A DNA stretch of 50,435 nucleotides, taken from positions 1 to 50,435 of the forward strand of contig DATANR010000372.1 of assembly GCA_036266155.1 (NCBI GenBank), written 5' to 3'. This document shows, piece by piece, positions 17,498 through 27,324 of this stretch. The translations under genes were made by a program, and so were the position numbers. Source of the DNA: SIAJ01 sp036266155 (GTDB lineage Bacteria > Planctomycetota > Planctomycetia > Gemmatales > Gemmataceae). The stretch's first letter is position 1, and every line of letters begins with the position of its first letter. The notes beneath the pieces were generated by a model. It was given only the letters and a program-made list of their open reading frames with translations. It did not search any database and was not told where the DNA came from.

Positions 17498-19708
17498 TCA
17501 ACGCCTTGGTATGAAGCACTCGTGTTCACTACCTATCGGACATGGTCCATTCGGGTAATCTGCAAGCACTTCGGCAATCCGACAATTCAAGCCACCAGTT
17601 CCTCTCACCCACGCGAGGCATTTGAATACTTCCAAAACTTCTTGCTTGTCAGTAAGCACGCCGTCTACGCCCCCTGGGTAATAGGCCAATGTTCCTCCAT
17701 AATCGAACTTCAAAGCGGCTTCATAAGCGTTTGACTTCCAACCTCCGTCCAACAAGGCGGCTCCCCAATCAGGGTGACGAGGATGTGCAGGGACTGTATG
17801 CAAACCGACGGCGCCCTTGTATTCCTGCTCAATGGCCTTGGATGGATTGTCAGGATGTGCCCAAACGACAACCGGCTGCGCCTTACCGGGACAGCCGACC
17901 GTATTAATGAGGGCTGTTACGAATCTGACGATATCGATGCATTGCCCACCGACTCCGATCTCGTCTGCAAACGTCCAGATATTAGGACGCATTGGAACTT
18001 CCAGGGAGTATTTGTTCCAATTCTGCATAATGCCGCGAAGTATTGCATGGGGTTCGAGTGTTTCCAATTCGCTAATGATCTTGACAGCCGTGGCCATGCG
18101 CCGAACTGTAATTTCTTCGTCCCCGCGATTCGCGACCGTGCCTTCGAATTGGCGCGGCTTGGCCATCGTGACAAACACCGTATGCCCGGCGGTCGGAGCA
18201 ATTGTTTGAGTTGCGTTGTGAAATGTGATTGTCCAAACTATTCGCTCGTTAGGGAATGCTGCAATATTGTCGGGTAGGGTCTTGGTTGATCTCAGCGTGA
18301 TGCGGCGGTTGAGTCCTCCCTGAATATTCCCGGAATAGTCGAAATCCAGCAGGCCGATATCGCTCCTTCCTTGAATCGAAATGGGTTCTTCAGCGGAAGT
18401 CGCCGGCAGAATATTGAGGTTCAATTGAACTTCGATCGCGGTTCCTTTGGTTTGACTGATCGGTCGGCTTACTTCCACGCCGTCCTTTACAAACCATTCC
18501 GGCTCGCCCAACAGCTTCCCACTTGCTCCCCAATCCGCGGCGTTGTCTTGCATGAGGCCGTGGTCGCTTCTGAATGTAATAGCATTCAGCACGGCGCCTC
18601 CCGAAGAACTCGGCACAGATCCGCTGACGCCTCCCGTCTTACTTGCACTCCGTGCCACCAAGTTGGTCAACTCTTGTTTGCGATCGGCAGGCAAATTATC
18701 CATTAGGCGATCATAGTCGATCGCTCCGAGTGCGACGGCCAATTGTTCGTCGGGGAGCTTTTTGAGCCGCTCCAATGAATTGATCGCTTCTTGATCGGTG
18801 ATCGCCCAGTCGAATATCCCGTATGAGAGGTTTGATTGAATTTCTTCAAGTTCTGATTTGGGTGGCACCATGCCTGACACCGACGCCTCTAAAGCATCAA
18901 GTTCCGTTTGACGTGCCGTTGGCAAATGTTCGCGCAACCGGGCCGGAAACTTATCGCCCGCGAAGAAAGTTGCTTGTTGATACTTGGGCAACTCCCGCAA
19001 CATTGCCAACGACTTGACCGCTTCCGCCTCAGTGATCGCCCAGTCGAATATGCCATAGCTGAGTTTGTCCTCTATCTCTTCAAGCTCAGCACTGATTGCA
19101 CGTTGTAGTGGGTTTTTTTGCCCTGGTGTACTGACCCCAGCGCCAGCCTCCGCCGAAACCTGTTGGCCTTGCTGCTGCACCACATGTGTCAATTCATGGG
19201 CAATTAGCTGTTTCCCATTTGAACTGGCTGGCTCAAATTGGCCCTGTGCGAAAACGATGTGGTGCCCCACAGTGTAGGCCCGGGCATTGACCGCTCTCGC
19301 GGACTTATTCGCTTGGTCGTCGGTGTGAATGCGCACTCTACTGAAGTCCGGTCCCAAACCTTGACTTGTCTCGTTCTCCGGTTTCTCTTGGGCTGGTTGC
19401 ATGCTTAGCGCGGCCACCTCTTCGGCTTCCCTCTCACAGGAGTCCTGGGTAGGCCCGCTTGGCAATTCCATCAGCGCCGACTGTAGCGCAATTGGGTAGA
19501 CCCGGATTCTGCCAAATCGATGCGCCAACCCTGGCTCCATAATTGCGCGCGTCTGCGCATCCAGCGGCTGACCCGGCGACGCTAGCACGTCATGCACGAT
19601 CGGGGGCACCCCATTTGTTAGCCTCGAGTTTGATGCCTTTCGCTGCAACTTTTCGTCACACTCGGCGCATTTGCGTTGCAGGAGTGGCTCATGCGTTCTC
19701 ATTTCCAA
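17498..19708 (-). CDS. DUF4157 eCIS cargo protein with duplicated module and C-terminal Cys-His domain
   Basis: 736 residues. N-terminus: Cys pair (KCAEC, residues 13-17), then PPIVHDVLASPGQPLD. Core DUF4157 domain around 118-180: DFSRVRIHTDDQA, AYTVGHHIVFAQGQ and the HELTH motif at 171-175. Residues 208-241 and 286-319 are two copies of one module, each containing LSYGIFDWAIT followed by a helix, with a related tail. A beta-rich region follows (370-520). The C-terminal region has GGQC (Cys590) starting a helix CIDIVRFVTALINTVGCPG, then LHTVPAHPRHPDW (His637 and later). That layout resembles a papain/transglutaminase-like fold, but this is inference. It overlaps the ATPase gene by 10 nt. DUF4157 marks eCIS-associated cargo; the C-terminal part is the likely toxic or enzymatic domain. 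Confidence 0.85.
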   Translation of the reverse strand: MEMRTHEPLLQRKCAECDEKLQRKASNSRLTNGVPPIVHDVLASPGQPLDAQTRAIMEPGLAHRFGRIRVYPIALQSALMELPSGPTQDSCEREAEEVAALSMQPAQEKPENETSQGLGPDFSRVRIHTDDQANKSARAVNARAYTVGHHIVFAQGQFEPASSNGKQLIAHELTHVVQQQGQQVSAEAGAGVSTPGQKNPLQRAISAELEEIEDKLSYGIFDWAITEAEAVKSLAMLRELPKYQQATFFAGDKFPARLREHLPTARQTELDALEASVSGMVPPKSELEEIQSNLSYGIFDWAITDQEAINSLERLKKLPDEQLAVALGAIDYDRLMDNLPADRKQELTNLVARSASKTGGVSGSVPSSSGGAVLNAITFRSDHGLMQDNAADWGASGKLLGEPEWFVKDGVEVSRPISQTKGTAIEVQLNLNILPATSAEEPISIQGRSDIGLLDFDYSGNIQGGLNRRITLRSTKTLPDNIAAFPNERIVWTITFHNATQTIAPTAGHTVFVTMAKPRQFEGTVANRGDEEITVRRMATAVKIISELETLEPHAILRGIMQNWNKYSLEVPMRPNIWTFADEIGVGGQCIDIVRFVTALINTVGCPGKAQPVVVWAHPDNPSKAIEQEYKGAVGLHTVPAHPRHPDWGAALLDGGWKSNAYEAALKFDYGGTLAYYPGGVDGVLTDKQEVLEVFKCLAWVRGTGGLNCRIAEVLADYPNGPCPIGSEHECFIPRR

Positions 19709-21705
19709 CCTCCCAACGCGGCGTTGGCGAGTGGCTTCTCCAGCTTGGCGAACTCGGTGCTTGCCGCCTGGGCGAGGTGACGCATGTGGACCGTGTCGCC
19801 GGCGGCGGCTGCCAGAAATGCCGCTTGGACTGCAATGTTGCGTATGTTGCCGCCCGCCAGGTTCAGGCTCGATAGCTTTTCCCAGTCGAGGCCTTCGGTC
19901 GGGGCGGATGCGGGGAACACGCGACGCCAGATTTCGGCGCGCTGGGCGGCGTCCGGGAACGGGAAATTCACCACGAAGCGTATGCGGCGCAAGAATGCTG
20001 AGTCGAGGTCGCCCTTGCGGTTTGTCGCCAGGATCGCCAGGCCGCGGTACGTTTCCATACGCTGCAGCAAATAGTTGATCTCAATATTGGCGTAGCGGTC
20101 GTGGCTGTCCTTCACCTCCGTGCGTTTGCCGAAGAGGGCGTCGGCTTCGTCGAAGAAGAGGATGGCGCCGCCGTCCTCGGCGGCTTCGAATACGCGGCGC
20201 AGGTTCTTTTCGGTTTCGCCGATGTACTTGCTGACGACGCCGGCGAGGTCGATGCGATAGAGATCGAGTCGCAGGGCACCGGCCATCACCTCGGCCGCCA
20301 TCGTTTTGCCCGTACCGCTGGAGCCACAGAAAAGCGCGCTGATCCCCAGGCCGCGCGCGCCCAGCTTGCCGAAGCCCCAGGCGTCGTAAACGGTGGCACG
20401 ATGGGCGACCTGATCGGCGATGGCATGCAGGGCTCGTTTCTCGGCGTCCGGCAGCACCAGATCGTCCCACGCGGCGCTGGGCTCGATCCGTTGCGCCAGG
20501 CTCTCCAGGCGCGGCCGCGCTTGTGCACGACCGGCGTCCCACAGTCGTTGGCCGATCGTCGTGCCGTTGACGGAGTCGGTCAGAGCGTCGCGCACCGAGG
20601 CACGGATCGCTGGCACGTGAAGATTGAACTGCGACGCCAGCCGGTGCGCCTGGCCATTGAGATTCGCCGTGTCGCCCAACAAGCCTTGCCACAGTGTTTG
20701 CTGTTCGGCGCGGGTCGGCTTGTGAATGTCAAACGTGAGCGCCGGTCTGCGCAACGCCCGCCACCGGTCGCGCCCGCTCAGGACGACAGCGCCGTTGGTG
20801 CGTTCCAATAGACGCGAAACGGCCGCCAGCGCTCTACCATCGGAAGCATCGATGGTTTCCGAATCCACGTAAAGTGCACTCGACGTCAGGGCTGCCTCGC
20901 GTTCCCACAAACGCACGAACGCCTCCAGTTCAACGGCACTCCCGGGAATTTGTTCAGCCGACAGGGCGCTCAGGTGCAGGTTCAGCAACGCACACCCGGC
21001 GGCCGCAACGGAGCGCCGAGTCGGTTCGTCGGCGCCGCACAGTTCGATCAGCGGCGGCCGGTCCTGCGCCTGGCGCCACACATCGGCCAACTGTTGCGCC
21101 AGGATCTGATGCGACGGAACAAGATCACCTGAAGCCTGTGCGGACGCAATCAGACCGGCAAGGCGATCATCCAGGTGCTGAACGCCGGTGAGGAAATGCA
21201 AGATACGCTCATCGATGCGCAACGGACTGGCAGTGACTGGCAGAGTGCCTTGCTGGAGAAGCTCGATCAAGCGCCAGCGCCGTAAAGCCCCGGCGGGTGT
21301 CACCGCGCTCCAGTGCGGATCAGGAAGGGCTGCTAGCGCCAGGCTAAAGGTTGGATAGGGCCGAGCGCTATCGCGCTGGGCGGCACCGCACAACCCCGCG
21401 AAGGACGCGTCCAGTTCGACCCCGGCGCAGAGCACCACGAGCGCGCGCTCGAACGGCGACAGGCCGAACAACCGGCACAGCACATCGAGCGCCGGCGGAC
21501 CCGACTCCGCGAGTGAAGGATGCGATTGCGGCTCGACTACCGGCGGCGACTTTCCTTCTTGCCGCGCGATGTGTTGCTCCAGATGGGCGCGCACTTCGGC
21601 AAGGGCGGCAACCAGGTGCTGCTGGTTGGAGTCGGTCCAGGTTGTGGCATTGCTTTGCGGCAAGCTACACCGTGAATTCCTTTGTGTGTGATAAATGACC
21701 GTCAA
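19699..21705 (-). CDS. AAA+ ATPase of the eCIS cluster (Afp15/Pvc15-like)
   Basis: 668 residues. The C-terminal AAA+ module has Walker A GSSGTGKT at 461-468, Walker B ILFFDEAD at 515-522, the sensor-1 segment LAILATNRKGD and the arginine-finger region FLRRIRF near 571-577. The N-terminal 400 residues look like a degenerate AAA-like and helical region, as is usual in Afp15/Pvc15-type proteins. These ATPases are conserved in eCIS clusters and are needed for particle assembly. The annotated ATG at 21705 overlaps the Pvc16-like gene by 41 nt; a TTG at 21663, just after that gene's stop, is an alternative start. The 3' end overlaps the DUF4157 gene by 10 nt. Confidence 0.93.
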   Translation of the reverse strand: MTVIYHTQRNSRCSLPQSNATTWTDSNQQHLVAALAEVRAHLEQHIARQEGKSPPVVEPQSHPSLAESGPPALDVLCRLFGLSPFERALVVLCAGVELDASFAGLCGAAQRDSARPYPTFSLALAALPDPHWSAVTPAGALRRWRLIELLQQGTLPVTASPLRIDERILHFLTGVQHLDDRLAGLIASAQASGDLVPSHQILAQQLADVWRQAQDRPPLIELCGADEPTRRSVAAAGCALLNLHLSALSAEQIPGSAVELEAFVRLWEREAALTSSALYVDSETIDASDGRALAAVSRLLERTNGAVVLSGRDRWRALRRPALTFDIHKPTRAEQQTLWQGLLGDTANLNGQAHRLASQFNLHVPAIRASVRDALTDSVNGTTIGQRLWDAGRAQARPRLESLAQRIEPSAAWDDLVLPDAEKRALHAIADQVAHRATVYDAWGFGKLGARGLGISALFCGSSGTGKTMAAEVMAGALRLDLYRIDLAGVVSKYIGETEKNLRRVFEAAEDGGAILFFDEADALFGKRTEVKDSHDRYANIEINYLLQRMETYRGLAILATNRKGDLDSAFLRRIRFVVNFPFPDAAQRAEIWRRVFPASAPTEGLDWEKLSSLNLAGGNIRNIAVQAAFLAAAAGDTVHMRHLAQAASTEFAKLEKPLANAALGGWK

Positions 21706-23110
21706 GATTCAGCGCCAGGGAATGTGTCCCGGCGTTCAATAATCGGTTCAGCGTGTACACAATTGGATTGTCGTTGGGGTTAGCCGGGGCCACGTAGGTT
21801 ACGCCGTCAATCACGAGCCGAATATCGGTTCCTTTAAGGCGCTTTCCAGAGACCGTAAGTTTGTGAACGTTATTGCGCACTTCGGGTTCGACTTTTGCAA
21901 CGAAGGGCAGAACTTCTAGGGTCCGCGCGTTGGAAGCAACGACGTCGTTGGCGTTGGTTGTCAAGATGCGAATCTCGTAGACGCCATTTTCAAGGGTGTC
22001 CGGGAGGCTGACGGTCGCATTCTTATCGGTACCGTTCGGATCGAATTCCGAAATGGTCTTGGCCGTCGGCCCGTCGAAGCGAACGCCTTTCGGCGTTGCG
22101 CTGAACCCGTTGCCGGTAAGGACTAGCTTCGGCTTCGTACCGCCTGACAATTCTTCTAATGTCGTTCGAACTGGTTGCGTACTTGCCAGCCAGGGCGAAA
22201 CCGCAAAAGTGAGCGGCGTGCTCGTGCGACTGTTGAGCGTGACGCGCACGTCCACTTGCGGCCCGGCATCGAGTTCGGCGGGGAGGGTGACTGTAAGGGC
22301 TTCGGCTGTCGGCGCGGGCGTTTTCTTGATCTCAACTAGATTGCCGCCGACACGCACGATGGGAAGTTGCTCGCGATACTTCAGGCCGAAACCGGAAATC
22401 TGCAACTCATTGGCCACCAACTTGTCATTGACTATTCGAGCCAGAGCTCCGCTCGGCGGTGTCAAGAGGTTGAGCCGCGGCGGATCGAACGTGATCACAT
22501 CAACGTCGGTCCTTAGAACGATCCCGCCGTGCTTTGCCGTGGGTGGTGTGGGCGTCAGTTCAACAAGCGAGACCTCATATGCGATTGAAAGCCGATATGG
22601 CTGATTGATCGTGGCCCAAATCTTGGAAAGTTCGTTGACGTCCGTTGGGAGCAGCGTGATCTTGACTTGCTCGAAACTGTTGCGGAGCGATTCCGAAAGT
22701 TCCTTGTCCGCATCGAGGTCGGGCAGATGTACGTTGTTCAGGATTGGATTTTCCTGAATAGCCAACATGATGGCGCCGAGTATTTCATGGGCCTCCTCAC
22801 CCCTATTTTTGTCGGGTTCGTCGAGTGTCTCTTTCTTTGATAGTGGTGTGATCAAATAAAAGAGTTGCAACGCTAAAACGGGACGAGACGAAGGCAGAGT
22901 CGGCTTGCGGTCGCCCCGCCAATCCTGATTCTTCGAGTATGGACTTTCGACAACGCGGTAGAGATACAGGTTTGCTCCATGTTCATTTGGCAAGTCCGTG
23001 CTGGGCGGCATAGTTGTCACTTTAGGGTCCGGGAAGGCAACACCCTTGATCGTCACCTGCAGGAGACGACGCAGCATGCGTGTGACATCTTTGATTGCCG
23101 TGCTACTCAT
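21665..23110 (-). CDS. DUF4255/Pvc16-like tube terminator with Ig-type C-terminal domains
   Basis: 481 residues. The N-terminal ~190 residues (NLYLYRVVESPYSKN, RPVLALQLFYLITPL, EAHEILGAIMLAIQENPIL, QVKITLLPTDVNELSKIWATI) match the DUF4255/Pvc16 N-terminal family, the cap or tube terminator of eCIS particles. The rest is beta-rich: FDPPRLNLLTPPSG, LQISGFGL and LTGNGFSATPKGVRFDG are the signatures of IPT/TIG-like Ig domains, two to three in tandem. Such C-terminal Ig extensions are seen in several eCIS clusters of environmental bacteria. It lies 39 nt after the proline-rich gene. Confidence 0.85.
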   Translation of the reverse strand: MSSTAIKDVTRMLRRLLQVTIKGVAFPDPKVTTMPPSTDLPNEHGANLYLYRVVESPYSKNQDWRGDRKPTLPSSRPVLALQLFYLITPLSKKETLDEPDKNRGEEAHEILGAIMLAIQENPILNNVHLPDLDADKELSESLRNSFEQVKITLLPTDVNELSKIWATINQPYRLSIAYEVSLVELTPTPPTAKHGGIVLRTDVDVITFDPPRLNLLTPPSGALARIVNDKLVANELQISGFGLKYREQLPIVRVGGNLVEIKKTPAPTAEALTVTLPAELDAGPQVDVRVTLNSRTSTPLTFAVSPWLASTQPVRTTLEELSGGTKPKLVLTGNGFSATPKGVRFDGPTAKTISEFDPNGTDKNATVSLPDTLENGVYEIRILTTNANDVVASNARTLEVLPFVAKVEPEVRNNVHKLTVSGKRLKGTDIRLVIDGVTYVAPANPNDNPIVYTLNRLLNAGTHSLALNLDGHLSHTKEFTV

Positions 23111-23149
23111 TTGAACTCATCACGCTGATCGACTGTATCCGCCGGACCG

Positions 23150-24256
23150 CTATTGTCTCAAGCCAAACCGATCTAAAAACCGGTGGTCCAGAACATTACC
23201 CGGCTCGGGCGCCACTGGCTTCGGAACCGGCGCGGCGGCGGGAACCCCCGGCTGCACATGCACGTCGACGTCGATGCGACCAATGGTGAGTCGCGCCGGA
23301 CGCGGGTCCGTGCGTGTCGCCGGAATACCGGGAAGTAAAGTGGCCGCGGGCTCGATGAAGGGCATCGGGGTTTCCGGGACGATCTTGCGCGGCCGCGGCT
23401 CTGCCATCAGATTCACGACGTCTTCTGTGTGCGATGCGAGGTGCAATGTCGGCATCGGTCGAGGTTCTGACGTCGCCAACGCAATCGGCCTTTGCCGCTC
23501 ATCATTTCGAGGCGCCAGCACGACGGACTCGTGAATGACCTCGAAGAACTCTGCGGCGTCGTTCTCGCGTTGGGCCGACGCGACGACACGCCCAGGATCG
23601 CTATTTCTCCGCGAAATTGGCGATGTGCCGGCGAGCGGAGCCGAGATTGATGTGGAATCAATGGGCTTCGGCTCCGCGCGTTCGACTGTCGTTGACGGCG
23701 GCGGACGCAATCCCCTGGGCATCCGTACTCGCGTGGTTATCGAACTCGGTGGCAGCGATGGCGTCGGCGCCACCTGGCTTTTTGCGAGTGCCTCGGGCAT
23801 GACGATTGGACGCGGCGACTGCTTTACGGTCAGCGTTTCGGATACTCGTTCAAGCGGAACCGCGTTATCGACCGGCATTGCCACAGGCGCGAGAGTTTTC
23901 GTCGACACAACCTGTTTCGGCGACGCGGACGTCGAGGCTGCCGGAATTGTCGACTCCGCTGTAGGCAAGCCCGGAATAGTCGCCTCTGCAGTAGGCAAGC
24001 GCGGCACTCCAGCGACTGGAGCACGGACCGCTTCTATCGGCCGCTTGTCCCGCGGCACTAATTTGACACTAATTTCGCGATCCGCCTTTTTGTGCTGATG
24101 GCCGGACGAAGCCATCGACTCCGCCTCAACGGCAGAAATCGGCGCGACCGCGTCCTCGCGTGCCGGCGATGCGAATGGTGATCCCGTAACGGGCGGCCGA
24201 ATCGGCGACGCGGTCCGCGCTCCGGCCGCCGCCACGCGCGCCAGATAGTCGGCCAT
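23150..24256 (-). CDS. Proline-rich, probably disordered eCIS-cluster protein
   Basis: 368 residues; no enzyme family recognised. The composition is dominated by Pro, Ala, Ser, Thr and Arg, with low-complexity repeats such as LPTAEATIPGLPTAESTIP around residues 90-110. Only the last ~45 residues (RPARLTIGRIDVDVHVQPGV, then FLDRFGLRQ) look ordered. The conserved short C-terminal strand motif LTIGRIDVDV occurs in small proteins at this position of other phage-tail-like clusters as I remember them, so the tail may be the functional contact and the rest a linker. It is 12 nt downstream of the zinc-ribbon baseplate gene. The base composition is like its neighbours, so there is no sign of recent insertion. 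Confidence 0.65.
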   Translation of the reverse strand: MADYLARVAAAGARTASPIRPPVTGSPFASPAREDAVAPISAVEAESMASSGHQHKKADREISVKLVPRDKRPIEAVRAPVAGVPRLPTAEATIPGLPTAESTIPAASTSASPKQVVSTKTLAPVAMPVDNAVPLERVSETLTVKQSPRPIVMPEALAKSQVAPTPSLPPSSITTRVRMPRGLRPPPSTTVERAEPKPIDSTSISAPLAGTSPISRRNSDPGRVVASAQRENDAAEFFEVIHESVVLAPRNDERQRPIALATSEPRPMPTLHLASHTEDVVNLMAEPRPRKIVPETPMPFIEPAATLLPGIPATRTDPRPARLTIGRIDVDVHVQPGVPAAAPVPKPVAPEPGNVLDHRFLDRFGLRQ

Positions 24257-24268
24257 GCTCTCTCCAGG

Positions 24269-25093
24269 TCAATCGCGTTTTATCTCGTCGCTCAACAGTG
24301 CCAGGTACGCACGCCTTCGATTGCGACCCAGGCGCAAAATCTCCGCTTCACCCCAGTGATAATAAAACGCTAAGAGGTGTGTCTCATGCAACAGTCGCTT
24401 GCCGTTTAATCGCATCTCGTCGAGAAAAAACGCCGTCGTATCGAACGGTGTCACAAACCCATGGCCGCACTCGGGGCATGTCAGATTCAATTCGACATCG
24501 ACCTGCGGCGCGAGACAGTCCATCGCGTCGATCATGGCCGTGCGATCCTCGGCCGTCAGCGGGATACCGCCATCGTCGATCAGGCAGCGTCCCATCAATG
24601 CGTCAATCGCGTCGGGCAAGTCCAAATTGATAACGGCTTCCTGGTCGCTCCCGGTCGGCAAACGAAATTGCAAGGTCCGCCCGTCGCGCTCAAGTGTGTG
24701 CATCGCCGATGCCCGTGGGCGCGGCTCGATTGGAATGTCGTGCACCGCGAAATCAACGTCCATCTTCGCGCTGCAAGCTGGGCAATGGATGACGGCGCGG
24801 AACTGGTCGCCCAGAGTGATGCACCGCAATTGCAGCATCAGGTAGTCGCGGTCGCCCACGAGCAAACGTTTCACCAGCTCGCGATCAACCGAAGAGTCAT
24901 CGAACCGTACCAAACACGCGTTGAGCACCCCAGTCACTGCGGCGGCATTGGGGATGCCCGGATGAGTGGCGACCCAATCCTCTTCGGCACCGGTAAGGGG
25001 CCGCAGTTCGGCGCGCGCGAGGCGTCGACCGCTGGCGTCAATCAGACCGCCCGGCAGCTCGACTTCCCAGGCCGACCCTTGTTGCGGCACCAT
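24269..25093 (-). CDS. T4-type baseplate protein with two zinc-ribbon knuckles
   Basis: 274 residues. Two Cys pairs, CPAC at 104-107 and CPECG at 206-210, form a plausible zinc ribbon. The N-terminal block LRPLTGAEEDWVA and the C-terminal block YYHWGEAEILRLGRNRRRAYLALL are typical of T4-baseplate-like (gp26-type) proteins encoded right after the inner-tube gene in many phage-tail-like clusters. Probably a baseplate or tail-assembly component rather than an enzyme. It starts 3 nt after the tube gene's stop. Confidence 0.75.
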   Translation of the reverse strand: MVPQQGSAWEVELPGGLIDASGRRLARAELRPLTGAEEDWVATHPGIPNAAAVTGVLNACLVRFDDSSVDRELVKRLLVGDRDYLMLQLRCITLGDQFRAVIHCPACSAKMDVDFAVHDIPIEPRPRASAMHTLERDGRTLQFRLPTGSDQEAVINLDLPDAIDALMGRCLIDDGGIPLTAEDRTAMIDAMDCLAPQVDVELNLTCPECGHGFVTPFDTTAFFLDEMRLNGKRLLHETHLLAFYYHWGEAEILRLGRNRRRAYLALLSDEIKRD

Positions 25094-25096
25094 CGC

Positions 25097-25609
25097 TTAT
25101 CCGATCCTGGCCGGACCCGTTGCTTCGTTCACGTCCTTATCGCGCTCGAACCATTCGTATTCCAGCTTGATCGTCGTGATCGCGACGGCGTTGGCGCCCG
25201 CGTCCAGATCCGGGAGTGCCTGATACTCGGCAACCCAGCAGCGGTACAGGTTGTACGCAATCACCTTGACGCCTGCTTCATTAAACATTTCCACAATGAG
25301 GTTCTTGCGAAAATCGCCGAGACTCGTCAGGCTGTGGCTGGCGAAGTCATTGACCAGATTGGCCCAGTCCTCGAACGCCGTGTCGTAGGTCACACCCGCC
25401 TCAAGCGTGACAGCGGCGAAACTCGATTTACCCGGCAGCTTGCGGCTCGTGATGTTCTCGCCCGCCTCGCGAAACTCGACCATCTCGGTTGTGCGCTTGA
25501 GCGCGCCCATCTTTGTGAGGCCAGCCACGTACTGTCCGTCCCATTTCACTTTGAAACGGAAGTTCCGGTATGGGTCGAACCGATTAGTGCTGGGATTCAA
25601 ACGTGCCAT
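25097..25609 (-). CDS. Inner tube protein (Afp1/Pvc1, gp19-like)
   Basis: 170 residues from the ATG at 25609, preceded by a purine-rich GAGTGAG; an upstream in-frame GTG at 25621 is possible. The blocks DPYRNFRFKVKWDGQYVAGL, RKLPGKSSFAAVTLEAGVTYD and WVAEYQALPDLDAGANAVAI are the family signature of tail-tube proteins of the T4 gp19 / Afp1 type. Polymerises into the rigid tube driven into the target when the sheath contracts. Directly downstream of the sheath gene. Confidence 0.95.
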   Translation of the reverse strand: MARLNPSTNRFDPYRNFRFKVKWDGQYVAGLTKMGALKRTTEMVEFREAGENITSRKLPGKSSFAAVTLEAGVTYDTAFEDWANLVNDFASHSLTSLGDFRKNLIVEMFNEAGVKVIAYNLYRCWVAEYQALPDLDAGANAVAITTIKLEYEWFERDKDVNEATGPARIG

Positions 25610-25635
25610 CGTTGATCTCACTCGATTTCAAGGAA

Positions 25636-27324
25636 TTACCCAGCCGGTTGGTTGACCTTCTGACTCAGCTTGAGCACGACGAACTCCGCTGGCTTGAGCG
25701 GCGCGAAGCCGACCAGGATGTTAACAACGCCATTGTCAATGTCCTGCTGCGTCGTAGTGGTGGCGTCGCAACGTACGAAGAAGGCGTCATCGGGCTTGCT
25801 TCCCTGGAAGGCGCCGGCCCGAAATTGCGTCAACATGAACGCGCGAATGTTGAGGCGCAAAGCAGACCAGAGCGGCTCATCGTTGGGTTCAAAAACGGCC
25901 CACTGGATGCCGTAGTAGATGCTGACGCGCAGGAAGATGGCCATACGGCGGACGGGGATGTAACGCCATTCAGGGTCATTACCGATGGTGCGGGTGCCCC
26001 AGACGACGATGCCACCGCCCGCGGGGGCAAGCCGAACGACGTTCATGCCTTTCGGATTCAATTGATCCTGCTCAATGTCGCTCACCGAGGTGGCAACGGC
26101 CAAAGCGCCGGCGACACCGGAATCCAACGTTCCGGCAGGGGCTTTGAACACGCCACGTGAATTGTCCACGCGAGCGTAAATTCCAGCGAGGAAACCCGAG
26201 GGAGGAAGAAGTATGCGCGGATTCGGAGGAACGCCGATGGGATCAGCAGCCAGAACCCACGGGAAATAGACGGCGCCAAAGTCACCAAAAGACGAGCGGG
26301 CATCGTCGGCAAAGTCCCTGGCTTGCCTGATTGTGGACACACTGGGACTCGAGCCAATAGTCCTAGCAGTCTCTATGGGAAGCACGCCTGCATCACCAAT
26401 GAAAAAACAATCTTGCAACGGTCGAGAATTCTTGCAGTATTCCATCCCGGCTCTGACGGTTTCTTTTGAGCCAAATCCAGGAATTGCAATGATGTTGACG
26501 TCATTGATTTTGTCTAGCGCATGAAGGCCCGTCCCAGTTACGGTATTGTCAGCCGCGGCGATGCCGATGCAATCCACTTCGGTGATTCCCTTGGCATCCA
26601 GGCCGCCGGTCTTGAGTTGTGCCGGTTCGTCTTTGTCGATATCCCCATTCGCCTTCAAAGTCTGATTGAATTTCGGCCTGGCGGTTAGTTTGTTCAAACC
26701 GTTGTCGTTGGTGATGGCGATGAATTCTGATCGGCTGTTGACGACGGTCTGTACGTAGGTCAATTCGGCGCTGCGCCAATCGACGTTATCGAATGTTTCG
26801 ACCACGGATGGCTTTGGGTCGTCCACCGCCGTACCGTATAACACCTGGAGCTTGAAGTGATTGGCCTTCTTGTCGTCGTTTTCCGCCTTGTCGGAGCTTT
26901 CGGCGATCCTGATCCAGATTCGCTTGCCCCATTCCCCTTGGTTGGCCGCCGAAATAGCCAGCGTGTCGATCTTCGTCGTCGCCGCCGTTGGAACAACAAT
27001 GGCGTTCCCGGGATTTGGACCGGCCGGGGGTTTTGGGGCAACCCGAACTATATACGCCCGCCGCCCGCCATTGTCATAGAACGCCCGAACCGCATAGGTC
27101 AGATAACTGTCCTTGCGAAAGCCACCGTAACGCCGAAAATACTCTGTCAGGCTCGTCACCATTTCCGGCTGAGCCATCCGGCCGTTTGGCAAGATCGTAC
27201 CGGGAATCGGCCCCTTTTCGGCATTGCCAATGAACGCCGCCGTCGAGGTGCTCACGCCTTCGATCGGCCGCACCCCAGAAGAAACCTCAAACGTGTAGAC
27301 GCCTGGGTGCAAAAGCTCTGGCAT
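25636..27324 (-). CDS. Contractile tail sheath protein
   Basis: 562 residues. The N-terminus (LLHPGVYTFEVSSGVRPIEG, then TSTAAFIGNAEKGP) and the segment LTEYFRRYGGFRKDSYLTYAVRAFYDNGGRRAYIVRV (about residues 57-93) are diagnostic of phage-type sheath proteins. The C-terminus (DIDNGVVNILVGFAPLKPAEFVVLKLSQ) is the conserved handshake region that links neighbouring subunits. Only one sheath gene is present, whereas Afp/PVC clusters carry several. It is the first of the clearly structural genes in transcription order, with 117 nt in front of it that hold a small GC stem (CCGCC, TACGC, GGCGG at 27421-27435) but no clear promoter. Confidence 0.95.
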   Translation of the reverse strand: MPELLHPGVYTFEVSSGVRPIEGVSTSTAAFIGNAEKGPIPGTILPNGRMAQPEMVTSLTEYFRRYGGFRKDSYLTYAVRAFYDNGGRRAYIVRVAPKPPAGPNPGNAIVVPTAATTKIDTLAISAANQGEWGKRIWIRIAESSDKAENDDKKANHFKLQVLYGTAVDDPKPSVVETFDNVDWRSAELTYVQTVVNSRSEFIAITNDNGLNKLTARPKFNQTLKANGDIDKDEPAQLKTGGLDAKGITEVDCIGIAAADNTVTGTGLHALDKINDVNIIAIPGFGSKETVRAGMEYCKNSRPLQDCFFIGDAGVLPIETARTIGSSPSVSTIRQARDFADDARSSFGDFGAVYFPWVLAADPIGVPPNPRILLPPSGFLAGIYARVDNSRGVFKAPAGTLDSGVAGALAVATSVSDIEQDQLNPKGMNVVRLAPAGGGIVVWGTRTIGNDPEWRYIPVRRMAIFLRVSIYYGIQWAVFEPNDEPLWSALRLNIRAFMLTQFRAGAFQGSKPDDAFFVRCDATTTTQQDIDNGVVNILVGFAPLKPAEFVVLKLSQKVNQPAG

